Below are positions 9,177 to 17,147 of a stretch of DNA of 64,000 nt, piece by piece; position 1 is the stretch's first letter, and the number at the start of each line of letters is the position of its first letter. The position numbers and the translations under genes are program-made. The notes beneath the pieces are model-generated. The model was given only the letters and a program-made list of their open reading frames with translations. It was not told the origin of the DNA and made no database searches. Source of the DNA: Amycolatopsis taiwanensis DSM 45107 (GTDB taxonomy: Bacteria; Actinomycetota; Actinomycetes; Mycobacteriales; Pseudonocardiaceae); assembly GCF_000519205.1 (NCBI RefSeq), contig NZ_JAFB01000003.1, positions 435,118-499,117 on the forward strand, given 5' to 3'.

Positions 9177-9485
9177 AGTGGGTTCTTCCAGGCTGACCTC
9201 GACGCCTTACAGCAGTTCATCACGACACTTCAGCAGTCGGCGAAGGATGGAGTCCGCGCTCGACGCGTTGAAGTCCGCGGACGGTGCATCGGCACCAAGG
9301 ATCTCGACGACGCGGCCGAGGATTTCCCGCCCAACTGGCGCTATGGCCTCGGCGAGCTGAAGAAAAAGACCAAGGACACCAACGACGGGGCCGGCCAGGC
9401 CCACCGCGCCTACCAGGAAACGGAGCAGGAGCTGCGGAACTCGCTCCAGCAACCGGCCGGGGCCGGTCGAGGGGGCCGACGCGTG
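9177..9485 (+). pseudogene. Broken WXG100/ESX-type secretion protein gene
   Basis: In one frame SGFFQADLDALQQFITTLQQ reads like the start of an ESX small secreted protein, but the expected ATG codon is CCG. The frame must then shift to read MESALDALKSADGAS, and back to read TKDLDDAAEDFPPNWRYGLG followed by a charged helical tail ending near LRNSL. At least two compensating frameshifts plus loss of the start codon indicate a decayed gene. Intact relatives form helical hairpins exported by type VII systems, often encoded just before a toxin or effector gene. Confidence 0.6.
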
Positions 9486-9766
9486 AGTTACGCCGAACAC
9501 CCGAATATCGGTTCCGACCCCGTGCCCGGCATGCCGGACGCGGTGGAATCGTTGCACGGCTGAGCCGGCCCACGCGCACCAGTCGCTCGGCAAGGCCGTG
9601 GACATCGTCCGCGGCCGGCACCGCGTACTGGTGGACTTTCAAGGACTCCGCGAACGTCCTGCGGGTGCGCTGAGCCGGGGACGAGCGGCAAATGTCCATT
9701 GTGGACTCGGCTTGACTCGGCAACCCGGAATACGTTCAAGCCGTCGCCGAACGCGCCCGGATCTGA
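9483..9766 (+). pseudogene. Remnant of a type VII secretion effector N-terminus
   Basis: It begins with GTG, overlapping the preceding remnant, and reads SYAEHPNIGSDPVPGMPDAV before a stop at 9561. Further pieces follow in other frames: AHQSLGKAVDIVRG, then TAYWWTFKDSANVLR, then NPEYVQAVAERARI. The order matches the usual N-terminal layout of Pseudonocardiaceae type VII effectors (GDP..V..L / W-[TS]-G..A..FR), so this is probably the decayed partner of the small ESX gene. The assignment is by pattern only. Confidence 0.45.
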
Positions 9767-9914
9767 GCCGCGCCGGGATCTGAGCAAGGTCATGACGCCC
9801 ATGCACCCACCCCCGGGCCACCTCCTACCACCCCCACCGTCCTATCTGGACTCACCCGACCCATGACTGGTCGCCCCCTGCCAAACCGCCGAAACACTGA
9901 ACCCGACGCAAACA

Positions 9915-10124
9915 CCCGTGTCCCCGCTTCAAGCACCCGAATTCCCGCCCCAGGCGCCCGAGTTCCCGTCCCAGCCACCTGAGTTCCGGGTCCAAGCACC
10001 CGAGTTCCCGCCCTAGGCGCCCGAATTCCCGCTCCAGACACCCGAGTTCCGGGTCCAAGCACCCGAGTCCCCACTCCAGGCCCCTGAGTTCCGGGTTCAG
10101 GCACCCGAGTTCCCGCTTCGCCAC
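9915..10124. repeat. Tandem array of ten 21-bp units
   Basis: Ten head-to-tail units of exactly 21 bases, consensus beginning CCCGAGTTCC and ending in CCAGGCA or CAAGCA. Most variation falls in the middle and end of the unit (CCCGCCCCAGGCG against GGGTCCAAGCA). Because 21 is a multiple of three, the array keeps several frames open and encodes PEFPLQA-like heptads on paper. No ribosome site leads into it, so it is treated as non-coding satellite DNA. It ends 40 bases before the MFS promoter. Confidence 0.8.
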
Positions 10125-10162
10125 GGAGTTCGACGAACGCGAAACGGCCTGACGCCTCCCTG

Positions 10163-10192
10163 TTGACGGAGTGAGCGCTCACTCCGTACGGT
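10163..10192 (+). promoter_or_regulatory. Promoter with TetR-type operator between -35 and -10
   Basis: TTGACG (10163-10168) and TACGGT (10187-10192) are 18 bases apart. The spacer is filled by a perfect 20-bp palindrome CGGAGTGAGCGCTCACTCCG (10167-10186), a classic TetR-family operator shape. Transcription should start at about 10199, which is the GTG of the next small ORF. Bound repressor would occlude RNA polymerase and keep the exporter off until a ligand arrives. No tetR gene is adjacent. Confidence 0.75.
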
Positions 10193-10198
10193 AGGTGC

Positions 10199-10333
10199 GT
10201 GGTTGACACCTCTTCAACTGACTCCCGGTTCGACCGGGAACCCCTGCTCCTCGCCCCGGATCCCCCCACTAAGGAAGAATTGGTGGACCTCTTCCGGCCC
10301 GCCGGACTTACCAACCCCGCCGCGGCCCGATGA
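10199..10333 (+). CDS. Leaderless leader ORF coupled to the MFS exporter, 44 aa
   Basis: GTG-initiated frame starting MVDTSSTDSRFDREP and ending in AAAR. Its GTG coincides with the predicted transcription start, so the mRNA would be leaderless. Its TGA overlaps the ATG of the exporter gene (ATGA), suggesting translational coupling. A hairpin, CCCGGT-TCG-ACCGGG (10224-10238), lies within it. The peptide is acidic/proline-rich with no recognised domain. It may act only to load ribosomes onto the exporter gene. Coding status is inferred from the promoter geometry and overlap. Confidence 0.5.
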   Translation: MVDTSSTDSRFDREPLLLAPDPPTKEELVDLFRPAGLTNPAAAR

Positions 10334-11829
10334 CACCCGACGCGTACGACAAGCTCGCACCCCGCCGCCGGACGCTGATCACCTTCGCCCTGCTGGGCTG
10401 CGCATTCCTGGCCATGCTGGACGGCACCGTGGTCGGCACGGCCCTGCCGCGCATCATCGAGCAGGTCGGCGGCGACGGCTCCTCCTACGCCTGGCTGGTC
10501 ACCGTCTACCTGCTGACTTCCTCGGTCAGCGTGCCGGTCTACGGCCGGTTCTCCGACCTGTACGGCCGTCGCCGCCTGCTGCAGGGCGGACTCGCCGTGT
10601 TCCTGCTCGGCTCGCTCGCCTGCGGACTGGCCGGCTCCATGGAAATATTGATCATTTCCCGCGCGGTGCAGGGCCTGGGCGCCGGAGCCCTGCTCACCCT
10701 CGGCATGGCCCTGATCCGTGACCTCCACCCGCCCTCCCGTGCGGAGGGGTTGATCCGCATGCAGACGGTGCTGGCCACCATGATGGTGCTCGGTCTGGTC
10801 GGCGGCCCGCTCGTCGGTGGCCTGCTGGCCGACCACGCCGGTTGGCGCTGGGCATTCTGGCTCAACCTCCCCATCGGCCTGGCCGCCGCGGCGATCCTCA
10901 CCCTCGCGCTGCCCGACCGTCGCCCCGCCAAGGCACCGGCCGGCCGGCTCGATGCGGCCGGAATCCTTCTGCTCACCGCCGGTCTCTCTCTGGTTCTGAC
11001 CGGCCTCAGCCTCAAGGGCAACACATCCGCCGGGCTCCCGATGACGTGGACAGATCCCACCGTCGCCGGTTGCCTGCTCGGTGGTCTGGCCTTGCTCGCC
11101 CTGCTCATCCCCGTCGAGCGGTGCGCCGAGGTCCCCATCCTGCCGTTGCGGCTGTTCCGCCGTCGCACCTACGCCGCGCTGCTGGCCGCCGGCTTCTTCT
11201 TCCAGGTTGCCGCGCTGCCCCTCGGCGTCTTCCTGCCGCTGTACTTTCAGTACGTCCGTGGTTATTCGGCCACCGTCTCCGGATTCCTGCTCCTCCCCCT
11301 GCTGATCGGCATGACGCTGGGCAACCGGCTCACCGCCACCGCCGTTCTGCGCAGCGGCCACGCCAAGCCCGCTCTCCTGACCGGTGCCGGACTCCTCACC
11401 CTCGGCACCGTCGCCTTCTTCACCCTGGGCACTGCGACATCCCCGGCGCTGACCTCCGTCTGGCTGCTCATCGCGGGACTAGGCACCGGACCGGCCATGG
11501 GCGGCATCACCATCGCCACCCAAAACTGCGTCCCGCACGACGACATGGGCACGACCACCGCGGGCTCAGCCCTCACCAAGCAGATCGGCGGCGCGTTCGG
11601 CCTGGCCTGCGCCCAGTCCCTGATCAGCCTCCACACCGCGGCCGCACCCACCGCGTCGGCGATCGGCTCCACCGTCGCCTGGAGCGGAACCATCGCCGGA
11701 CTTCTCGCCCTGGCCGCTCTCCTTGCCATGCGCAACGTCCCCATCTCCGCGCCCGGAAGCCGCAGCGCCGCGCCCGCCACCAGGGCCGCCGCTTCCGCCG
11801 CCCCCACAGTCGGCGGGCCTGCCGCATAA
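10330..11829 (+). CDS. MFS drug exporter, DHA2 (EmrB/QacA, 14-TM) family
   Basis: A 499-residue major facilitator with about fourteen hydrophobic segments. LDGTVVGTALPRI in TM1 is the DHA2 motif (LD.T.VN.ALP type), GRFSDLYGRRR is MFS motif A after TM2, and a GxxxGPxxGG-like motif occurs in TM5 (VLGLVGGPLVGGLLAD). Members export drugs and toxic organics against proton influx. Expression is probably controlled by the TetR-type operator upstream. No ribosome site stands before the ATG, which overlaps the stop of the leader ORF. The FAD monooxygenase downstream may be a second resistance or tailoring function. Confidence 0.9.
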   Translation: MTPDAYDKLAPRRRTLITFALLGCAFLAMLDGTVVGTALPRIIEQVGGDGSSYAWLVTVYLLTSSVSVPVYGRFSDLYGRRRLLQGGLAVFLLGSLACGLAGSMEILIISRAVQGLGAGALLTLGMALIRDLHPPSRAEGLIRMQTVLATMMVLGLVGGPLVGGLLADHAGWRWAFWLNLPIGLAAAAILTLALPDRRPAKAPAGRLDAAGILLLTAGLSLVLTGLSLKGNTSAGLPMTWTDPTVAGCLLGGLALLALLIPVERCAEVPILPLRLFRRRTYAALLAAGFFFQVAALPLGVFLPLYFQYVRGYSATVSGFLLLPLLIGMTLGNRLTATAVLRSGHAKPALLTGAGLLTLGTVAFFTLGTATSPALTSVWLLIAGLGTGPAMGGITIATQNCVPHDDMGTTTAGSALTKQIGGAFGLACAQSLISLHTAAAPTASAIGSTVAWSGTIAGLLALAALLAMRNVPISAPGSRSAAPATRAAASAAPTVGGPAA

Positions 11830-12102
11830 CAGCTTGGTGCGTGTCGGCGAACGAGCGTCCGCCGAAGACACCACACGGCACGCCGCGTCCCAGTGTCCAA
11901 ATCGGATGGTCTGGTCACCGAGCGGGCCGCGTGGTCGGCCGGCCTGGTTCAGCCGAACCCGTGATACGGTGATCAACGAGGACGCGCGAAGACACGGTCC
12001 GGTATGGGTTAGTCCGGACGGCGCCACGCGCTTCACACCACATCCGACTGGGTGCGACCTGTGCGTCCCTTCCGTTGCTGCTGCACGAAAGGGACTGTGC
12101 TC

Positions 12103-13311
12103 ATGTCGAGTCCGCACGTCATTGTCATCGGCGCCGGCCTGGGTGGGCTCGCGCTGGCGCAAGGGTTGCGCCAGGCGGGAATCGAGGTCACCGTCTACGA
12201 ACGGGATACCTCGCTCACCGCGCGTCGCCAGGGCTACCGGCTACACCTGGACGCCCACGCCCGGGATGCCCTGCTCCGGCTGCTACCGCCACGGTTGTTC
12301 GAGCTGTTCCTGGCCACCGCCGGCACCCCGAACCCGCAGTTCGTGCTCCTGGACGACCAGCTCAACCACATCCTGACCCAGGACACCCCCGAAGAGCCGG
12401 CGCATTTCGCGGTAGACCGACTGGTGCTGCGGCAGATCCTGCTTGCCGGCCTCGAGGACATCGTCCGGTTCGGCACGCGGTTCCAGCGTTACGAGATCGG
12501 TTCGCAGGGCCGGGTGACCGCGTATTTCGCCGACGGAAGCCACGCCGGTGGCGACGTGCTGGTGGCCGCCGACGGAGTGAACTCCGCGGTACGCGGCCAG
12601 TACCTGCCGCACGCCCGGATCATGGACACCGGGGTGCGCCAGCTCTACGGCATGATCCCGCTGTCCGACCGCACTCGGCCGCTGTTCGACGACCGGATGC
12701 TCGGCATCTTCACCGCGATCACCGGCCAGGACGGCACATTCGTGGGCGTCGCGCCGGTGCAGTTTCCCGAACGTCCCCAGCAGGCCGCCGCCCGGATCGC
12801 CCCCGAGTTGCGCCTGCCGCCGGTCTCGGACTACATGACCTGCTCGTTCGGTGCCCGCCGCGAATGGTTCGGCGATGCCGACACCCGCCTGCGCTCGATG
12901 AGCGGTCAGGAACTGCACGCGATCATCACCGACGCCGTGCGGACCTGGCACCCGCGGGTACGCAAGATCATCGCCGCCTGCGACCCGGCCTCCGTGTTCG
13001 CGCTTCCGTTGCGCACCAGCATTCCCGTCGCAGGGTGGGCCACCACCCAGGTTACGTTGCTCGGCGACGCCATCCATGCGATGAGCCCGGCAGCCGGGGC
13101 CGGCGCCTGCGCCGCATTGCGCGATGCCGACCGGCTGACCACCGCGCTGCGCACGGCCGCGGCCGGCCACGATCTCCTTAACGCGCTGCGTGCCTACGAG
13201 TCGGAGATGATCGACTACGGGTTCGCCGCGGTACGGGCCGGAGCCAGCAACGGACAGCGATTCCTCGGCCAGGACCCCCTTCCTGATGAACAACCCGCCG
13301 CAAGCGCCTGA
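12103..13311 (+). CDS. FAD-dependent aromatic hydroxylase/monooxygenase
   Basis: Class A flavoprotein monooxygenase, 402 residues. VIVIGAGLGGLALAQGLRQ (about 5-23) is the GxGxxG FAD-binding site, followed by YERD. VLVAADGVNSAVR is the DG motif, and LLGDAIHAMSPAAGAGACAALRDA is the GD/ribityl-binding motif. The ATG at 12103 was chosen because AAGGGA lies upstream and the Rossmann strand follows at once; a longer frame from 12052 has no support. Relatives hydroxylate aromatics or inactivate tetracycline-type drugs (TetX-like); the substrate is open. It has its own 270-bp upstream region, in which no clear operator was seen. Confidence 0.85.
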   Translation: MSSPHVIVIGAGLGGLALAQGLRQAGIEVTVYERDTSLTARRQGYRLHLDAHARDALLRLLPPRLFELFLATAGTPNPQFVLLDDQLNHILTQDTPEEPAHFAVDRLVLRQILLAGLEDIVRFGTRFQRYEIGSQGRVTAYFADGSHAGGDVLVAADGVNSAVRGQYLPHARIMDTGVRQLYGMIPLSDRTRPLFDDRMLGIFTAITGQDGTFVGVAPVQFPERPQQAAARIAPELRLPPVSDYMTCSFGARREWFGDADTRLRSMSGQELHAIITDAVRTWHPRVRKIIAACDPASVFALPLRTSIPVAGWATTQVTLLGDAIHAMSPAAGAGACAALRDADRLTTALRTAAAGHDLLNALRAYESEMIDYGFAAVRAGASNGQRFLGQDPLPDEQPAASA

Positions 13312-13329
13312 CTCCCGGGTTCGGGCATC

Positions 13330-13537
13330 AACCCGAACCCGGAACACAGACGCCCGAAGCGGGAACTCGGACACCTGAAGCGGGAACTCAGGCGCCCGAA
13401 CCCGGAACTCGGACACCTGGGCCCGGAACTCGGGCGACTGAAGCGGGAACTCGGGGGCCTGAAGCCGGAACTGAGGCGCCTGAGTCCGGAATTCGGGGGC
13501 CTGAAGCGGGAACTCGGGGGCCTGAGGCGGGGACACG
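13330..13537. repeat. Second 21-bp tandem array, inverted relative to the first
   Basis: About nine to ten units of 21 bases with a core CTGAAGCGGGAACTCGG, the complement of the CCGAGTTCCCG core in the array at 9915-10124. The array fills the space between the converging monooxygenase and methyltransferase genes. On the minus strand it reads as PEFPLQA/PEFRTQA heptads. It could double as a transcription stop or as a bend or protein-binding array; neither is shown by sequence. Confidence 0.8.
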
Positions 13538-13553
13538 GCTGTTGCGCTGGGAG

Positions 13554-14363
13554 TTACCGGGGTTTCGTGGCGCGGATCGAGTACATCAGCGGAACCCGGG
13601 GTCGCTCGGCGGGCAGCCGGTAGGCGATGCCATCCCGCTCCAGCACGGCGAACCGCGGCCAGAGCGTGTAGTCGTGCTCGTGCAGGAAGTCGATGCGCAG
13701 CCCCGCCGCGGCCAGCGCGGTGACCACTTCGCCCAGCCCGTGCGCGTACTCGATCGACCGGGTGTGCCGGACGCGGGCCTGCGGGTCCGCGTAGCTCCCC
13801 GCGTCCGGCTCGTCCCACACCTGCGGCCCCTCGGCGAAATAGTCGAACGTGACCGTGCGTCCCTCGGTTTCGTCGAGGGTGTCGGCGAACGGGTGGAATT
13901 CGGCTAGATAGAGAAACCCGCCCGGTTCAAGGAGATCAGCGATGACCTTCGCCCACCGGTCCACATCGGGCAGCCAGCACAGCGCGCCCAATCCCGTGTA
14001 GACGATGTCGTATGTCTCGCCCAGGACTGTCGCGGCGTCATACACGTCGGCAACGACGAAGCGGGCGAATAAGCCAACATCGTCCGCAACCGTGCGGGCG
14101 GCCTCGATCGCCTTCGGCGAGAAGTCCAGTCCGGTCACGTCGGCGCCGCGCCGGGCCCAGGACAGGGTGTCGAGCCCGAAATGGCATTGCAGGTGAACGA
14201 GGCGACGACCGGTGACCGCACCGACCTCGACCAACTCGAACTCCCGCAGGCTCGACGCCCCGGCCTTGAATCCGGCCACGTCGTAGAAATCGCTCGCGAC
14301 GTGGATCGCGACCCGCTCGTCCCAGAGCGGCAGGTTGACCGCGAGATAGTCCGATTCCGGCAT
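13554..14363 (-). CDS. Class I SAM-dependent methyltransferase
   Basis: A 269-residue soluble enzyme. LVHLQCHFGLDTLSWARRG is motif I (an HFG version of the GxGxG loop), VTGLDFS the acidic motif II, and YDIVYTGLGALCWLPD motif IV. These mark a small-molecule or ubiquinone-type methyltransferase. The ATG at 14363 (MPESDYLAVN) was preferred over a start at 14405 because the family begins with a Y..N...W segment. It lies downstream of the folate operon and the DUF574 gene on the same strand, separated by only 50 bases, so it could be co-transcribed. Substrate unknown. Confidence 0.8.
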   Translation of the reverse strand: MPESDYLAVNLPLWDERVAIHVASDFYDVAGFKAGASSLREFELVEVGAVTGRRLVHLQCHFGLDTLSWARRGADVTGLDFSPKAIEAARTVADDVGLFARFVVADVYDAATVLGETYDIVYTGLGALCWLPDVDRWAKVIADLLEPGGFLYLAEFHPFADTLDETEGRTVTFDYFAEGPQVWDEPDAGSYADPQARVRHTRSIEYAHGLGEVVTALAAAGLRIDFLHEHDYTLWPRFAVLERDGIAYRLPAERPRVPLMYSIRATKPR

Positions 14364-14413
14364 GTTCGCGAGCTTACGGGGGCTCGGCCGGAGCCGACCA
14401 TCCAATTACCCAG

Positions 14414-15256
14414 CTAGGGTTTGCGCGCGACGCCACCGATGACGCGGGACTCCGACGGTGCGTCGGCGAACACCGTGGTCTCGTCGGGATACCAGGCCGG
14501 TGCGTAGACCAGGCCAGGCGACAGGAGTTCCCAGCCGTCGAAGAACCGCGCGAACTCCTCCCTGGTGCGCAGTTGGGCGGGGTTCGTCGTGCCGTCGTAA
14601 TAGGCGACGAGCGCGGCGAGGTTGTCCCGTTCCTGCTCGGTCCGCGGGTTCTCGTTCGTCATCTGCGACAGCACGATCAGCGAACCCGGGGCGAGGACGG
14701 CGCGGCAGTGGTCCAGTGCGGCTTCCGGCCGGTCGGAATCCCGGATGAAGTGCAGCACCGCATTGACCACCAGGGCCAGCGGCTGGCCGAGGTCGATCAC
14801 CCCGGCCTCGGCCACGCGTTCCCACATTTCCGCCGGCCGCAGGAAGTCGGCCGCGATCGCCTTGTGCCGCAGGGGGTCGGCGGACTCGGCGAGCAGCAGG
14901 GTCGAATGCGCCAGCGCGATCGGCTCGTTGTCGACGTAGACGACCCGGACGTCGTGTTCGGGGCGGACTTCGTCGGCGACTTCGTGCACGTTGCCCGCGG
15001 TCGGCAGCCCGGAGCCGACGTCCACGAACTGCCGGACGCCCAGCTCCACGCACCGGCGCACGGTGCGGCGCAGGAACTGCCGGCTCGTCCGCATGTAGTC
15101 GGGCAGCAGCGGCACCACCGCACGCACCTTCTGCGCGAACGCGCGGTCGATCGCGTAGTTCATCGTGCCGCCGAGGAAGTAGTCATATACGCGGGCGGCC
15201 GAGGGTCGGTCCAGACTGCCTTCGATGTCGCGAAGCGCCTTGTCACGGTCGGTCAT
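14414..15256 (-). CDS. SAM-dependent methyltransferase, DUF574 family (copy 1)
   Basis: A 280-residue actinobacterial S-adenosyl methyltransferase (DUF574). The N-terminus [20 protein letters not shown] and the SAM loop [18 protein letters not shown] are diagnostic. [14 protein letters not shown] is the ribose-binding motif and the protein ends VIGGVARKP. Function of the family is not settled; many members sit beside secondary-metabolite or regulatory genes. A close paralogue lies at 38111-38950 on the same strand. The 66-base gap to folD allows co-transcription with the C1 operon. Confidence 0.88.
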   Translation of the reverse strand: MTDRDKALRDIEGSLDRPSAARVYDYFLGGTMNYAIDRAFAQKVRAVVPLLPDYMRTSRQFLRRTVRRCVELGVRQFVDVGSGLPTAGNVHEVADEVRPEHDVRVVYVDNEPIALAHSTLLLAESADPLRHKAIAADFLRPAEMWERVAEAGVIDLGQPLALVVNAVLHFIRDSDRPEAALDHCRAVLAPGSLIVLSQMTNENPRTEQERDNLAALVAYYDGTTNPAQLRTREEFARFFDGWELLSPGLVYAPAWYPDETTVFADAPSESRVIGGVARKP

Positions 15257-15322
15257 GGAATGCGGGCTCCTTGTCGCCGCGCCCCATGCTATCGGTACCG
15301 GCTGCGCGCTCGCGTCCGAACC

Positions 15323-16180
15323 TCAGGTCCCGAGGTGGCCTGCGGATCCGTGCTCGCGTGCCGCCTTGATCGTCTGCGCGAGCAGGGTGGCGATCGTCAT
15401 CGGCCCGACGCCACCGGGCACCGGGGTGATGAGCGACGCCCGTTCGGCCGCCGCCGCATATTCCACGTCGCCCTTGTTGCCGGCATAACCGGCGTCGACG
15501 ACGACGGCACCGGGCTTGATCCACTCGCCACGGATCAGTTCCGGCCGCCCTACCGCCGCCACCAGCACGTCCGCCTGGGCGACGAGGTCGGCCAGGCCCA
15601 CGGTCCGGGAGTGACAGTAGGTGACCGTCGCATCCCGCGTCAGCAACAGCATGCCGACGGGCTTGCCGAGGATCGGGCTACGCCCGACCACCACGGCGTG
15701 CTTTCCGGACAGCGGAACGTCGTAGGCATCCAGCAGTGCCATGATCCCGCCCGGGGTCGCCGACCGAAAGCCGCCTTCGTCGAACGCCATGGTGGCGAAC
15801 GAGGTGCGGGTGACGCCGTCGACGTCCTTCGACGGGGCGATGGCCTCGAACGCCGCACGCTCGTCGATATGGCCGGGCACGGGATGCTGCAACAGAATCC
15901 CGTCGACCTCGGGGTCGTCGGACAGCTCCCGGATCTTGTTGACCAGCGTTTCCGTGCTGATGGTCTCGTCGAGCTCGATACGCTGCGACCGCATGCCGAC
16001 CTTCGCGCAACGGCTGGCCTTCATGCGGACGTAGGTGTGGGAGGCGGGGTCGTCGCCCACCAGCACCGTTGCCAGTACCGGAACGCGGCCGTGCGAGCCG
16101 ACGAACTCCGCCACCTCGCGCTGAACGCGTTCGAGTATCGCGGCGGAAACGGCGCGCCCGTCCAGAATCTGCGCGGTCAA
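15323..16180 (-). CDS. folD: Methylenetetrahydrofolate dehydrogenase/cyclohydrolase
   Basis: Bifunctional FolD, 285 residues. It converts 5,10-methylene-THF to 5,10-methenyl-THF with NADP+ and hydrolyses that to 10-formyl-THF. HTYVRMKASRCAKVGM holds the catalytic Lys motif (YVxxKxxxxxxxG), ILLQHPVPGHID the QLPLP-like motif, and VVGRSPILGKPVGMLL the NADP-binding loop. The start is a TTG at 16180 with GAGGAG 5-6 bases upstream; an in-frame ATG 11 codons earlier has no ribosome site. It is the last gene of metF-purU-folD, each gap about 50 bases. The set opposite an aromatic O-demethylase suggests it handles methyl groups released from methoxyaromatics. Confidence 0.95.
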   Translation of the reverse strand: MTAQILDGRAVSAAILERVQREVAEFVGSHGRVPVLATVLVGDDPASHTYVRMKASRCAKVGMRSQRIELDETISTETLVNKIRELSDDPEVDGILLQHPVPGHIDERAAFEAIAPSKDVDGVTRTSFATMAFDEGGFRSATPGGIMALLDAYDVPLSGKHAVVVGRSPILGKPVGMLLLTRDATVTYCHSRTVGLADLVAQADVLVAAVGRPELIRGEWIKPGAVVVDAGYAGNKGDVEYAAAAERASLITPVPGGVGPMTIATLLAQTIKAAREHGSAGHLGT

Positions 16181-16205
16181 TCGATCTCCTCGGCAGGCTA
16201 GGTGG

Positions 16206-16227
16206 TGTTTCAAGCGGCGGAGCCGCT
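16206..16227. repeat. Hairpin element GCGGCGGAGCCGC between purU and folD
   Basis: GTGTTTCAAGCGGCGGAGCC holds the perfect hairpin AGCGGC-GGA-GCCGCT (16213-16227). A near copy (GTGTTCGAAGCGGCGGAGCC) occurs at 52783-52802 after the glucose-6-phosphate dehydrogenase gene. It is a small dispersed intergenic repeat that could tune readthrough or mRNA decay within the operon. Confidence 0.5.
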
Positions 16228-16231
16228 GTCT

Positions 16232-17101
16232 CTAGAAGACAACGGTGGTGTTGCCGTCCCGGATGACGCGATCCTCGCAGTGCCAGGCCACCGCCCGGGC
16301 CAACACCAGCCGCTCCACGTCCGCGCCCTTGCGCTGCAGCTCGCGCGCGGTGTCCCGGTGCGAGACGCGGATCACGTCCTGCTCGATGATCGGGCCCTCG
16401 TCGAGATCTTCGGTCACGTAGTGGGCGGTCGCGCCGATCAGCTTCACGCCGCGCTCCTTCGCCCGCTGGTACGGCCCGGCGCCCATGAAGGCCGGGAGGA
16501 ACGAGTGGTGGATGTTGATCACGGGCATGCCGACCTCGTCCAGGAACTCGCCGGAGATGATCTGCATGTAGCGGGCCAGGACGAGCAGGTCGGCGTTGCC
16601 CTTGAGCAGGTTCAACTGCTCCTTCTCGGCGACCGCCTTGTTGTCCTTCTCCACCGGCACGTGGAAGAACGGGACGTCGAACTGCCGGACCTCGTCTCCG
16701 AGGTCGGCGTGGTTCGACACCACCATCGGGACGATCATCGGCAGCTCGCCGCGCCGCTGCCGCCACAGCAGGTCGAGCAGGCAGTGATCCATTTTGGACA
16801 CGAAGATGGCGACCCGCTTGCGCTTCTTCGCCTCGACGAGCCGGAAGTCGAGCTCCAGTTCCCCGGTCAGCTTGGCCTCCAGCGCGGCGTTCAGCGCATC
16901 CATCCGCGCGGACAGGCCGGGCAGGTGGAAGACGGTGCGCTGGAAGAACCGCCCGCCGGACGGGTCGCTCGAGGACTGGTCGAGCGAGACGATGTTGGCC
17001 CCCTGGTCGGTGAGCACGCTCGACACGGTGGCCACGATCCCCGGGCGGTCCGCGCCTTGCACGATGAGGCGACCGTAGTCGTTGTCGTTCAGCTCACTCA
17101 T
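16232..17101 (-). CDS. purU: Formyltetrahydrofolate deformylase
   Basis: Hydrolyses 10-formyl-THF to formate and free THF. 289 residues: an N-terminal ACT domain (GRLIVQGADRPGIVATVSSV, about 8-27) and a C-terminal formyltransferase-fold domain. That domain shows VSNHADL, NIHHSFLPAFMGAGPYQRA (catalytic Asn/His) and GATAHYVTEDLDEGPIIEQ (catalytic Asp). The ATG at 17101 has AAGGGAC upstream; a long extension to 17377 is an artefact overlapping metF. It sits between metF and folD in one operon. Recycling THF is what a THF-dependent O-demethylase needs, so the context supports a catabolic role. Confidence 0.95.
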   Translation of the reverse strand: MSELNDNDYGRLIVQGADRPGIVATVSSVLTDQGANIVSLDQSSSDPSGGRFFQRTVFHLPGLSARMDALNAALEAKLTGELELDFRLVEAKKRKRVAIFVSKMDHCLLDLLWRQRRGELPMIVPMVVSNHADLGDEVRQFDVPFFHVPVEKDNKAVAEKEQLNLLKGNADLLVLARYMQIISGEFLDEVGMPVINIHHSFLPAFMGAGPYQRAKERGVKLIGATAHYVTEDLDEGPIIEQDVIRVSHRDTARELQRKGADVERLVLARAVAWHCEDRVIRDGNTTVVF

Positions 17102-17147
17102 GTATGTCCCTTCGCGAGTCCGCGCGCCACCGCGATGGTGGTGTGTG

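Noticed and set aside
9915..10124. Possible CRISPR array
   Set aside because: Units are contiguous 21-mers that vary in place; there are no unique spacers, no typical repeat length and no cas genes in the window.
9790..11361. Minus-strand frame with repeated PGTQ/LGCL-type heptads
   Set aside because: The heptads come from the 21-bp repeat array, the rest is antisense to the MFS exporter, and no ribosome site was seen.
12283..13818. Minus-strand frame with PEFPLQA repeats
   Set aside because: Same cause: the second 21-bp array plus antisense of the monooxygenase and part of a methyltransferase gene in another frame.
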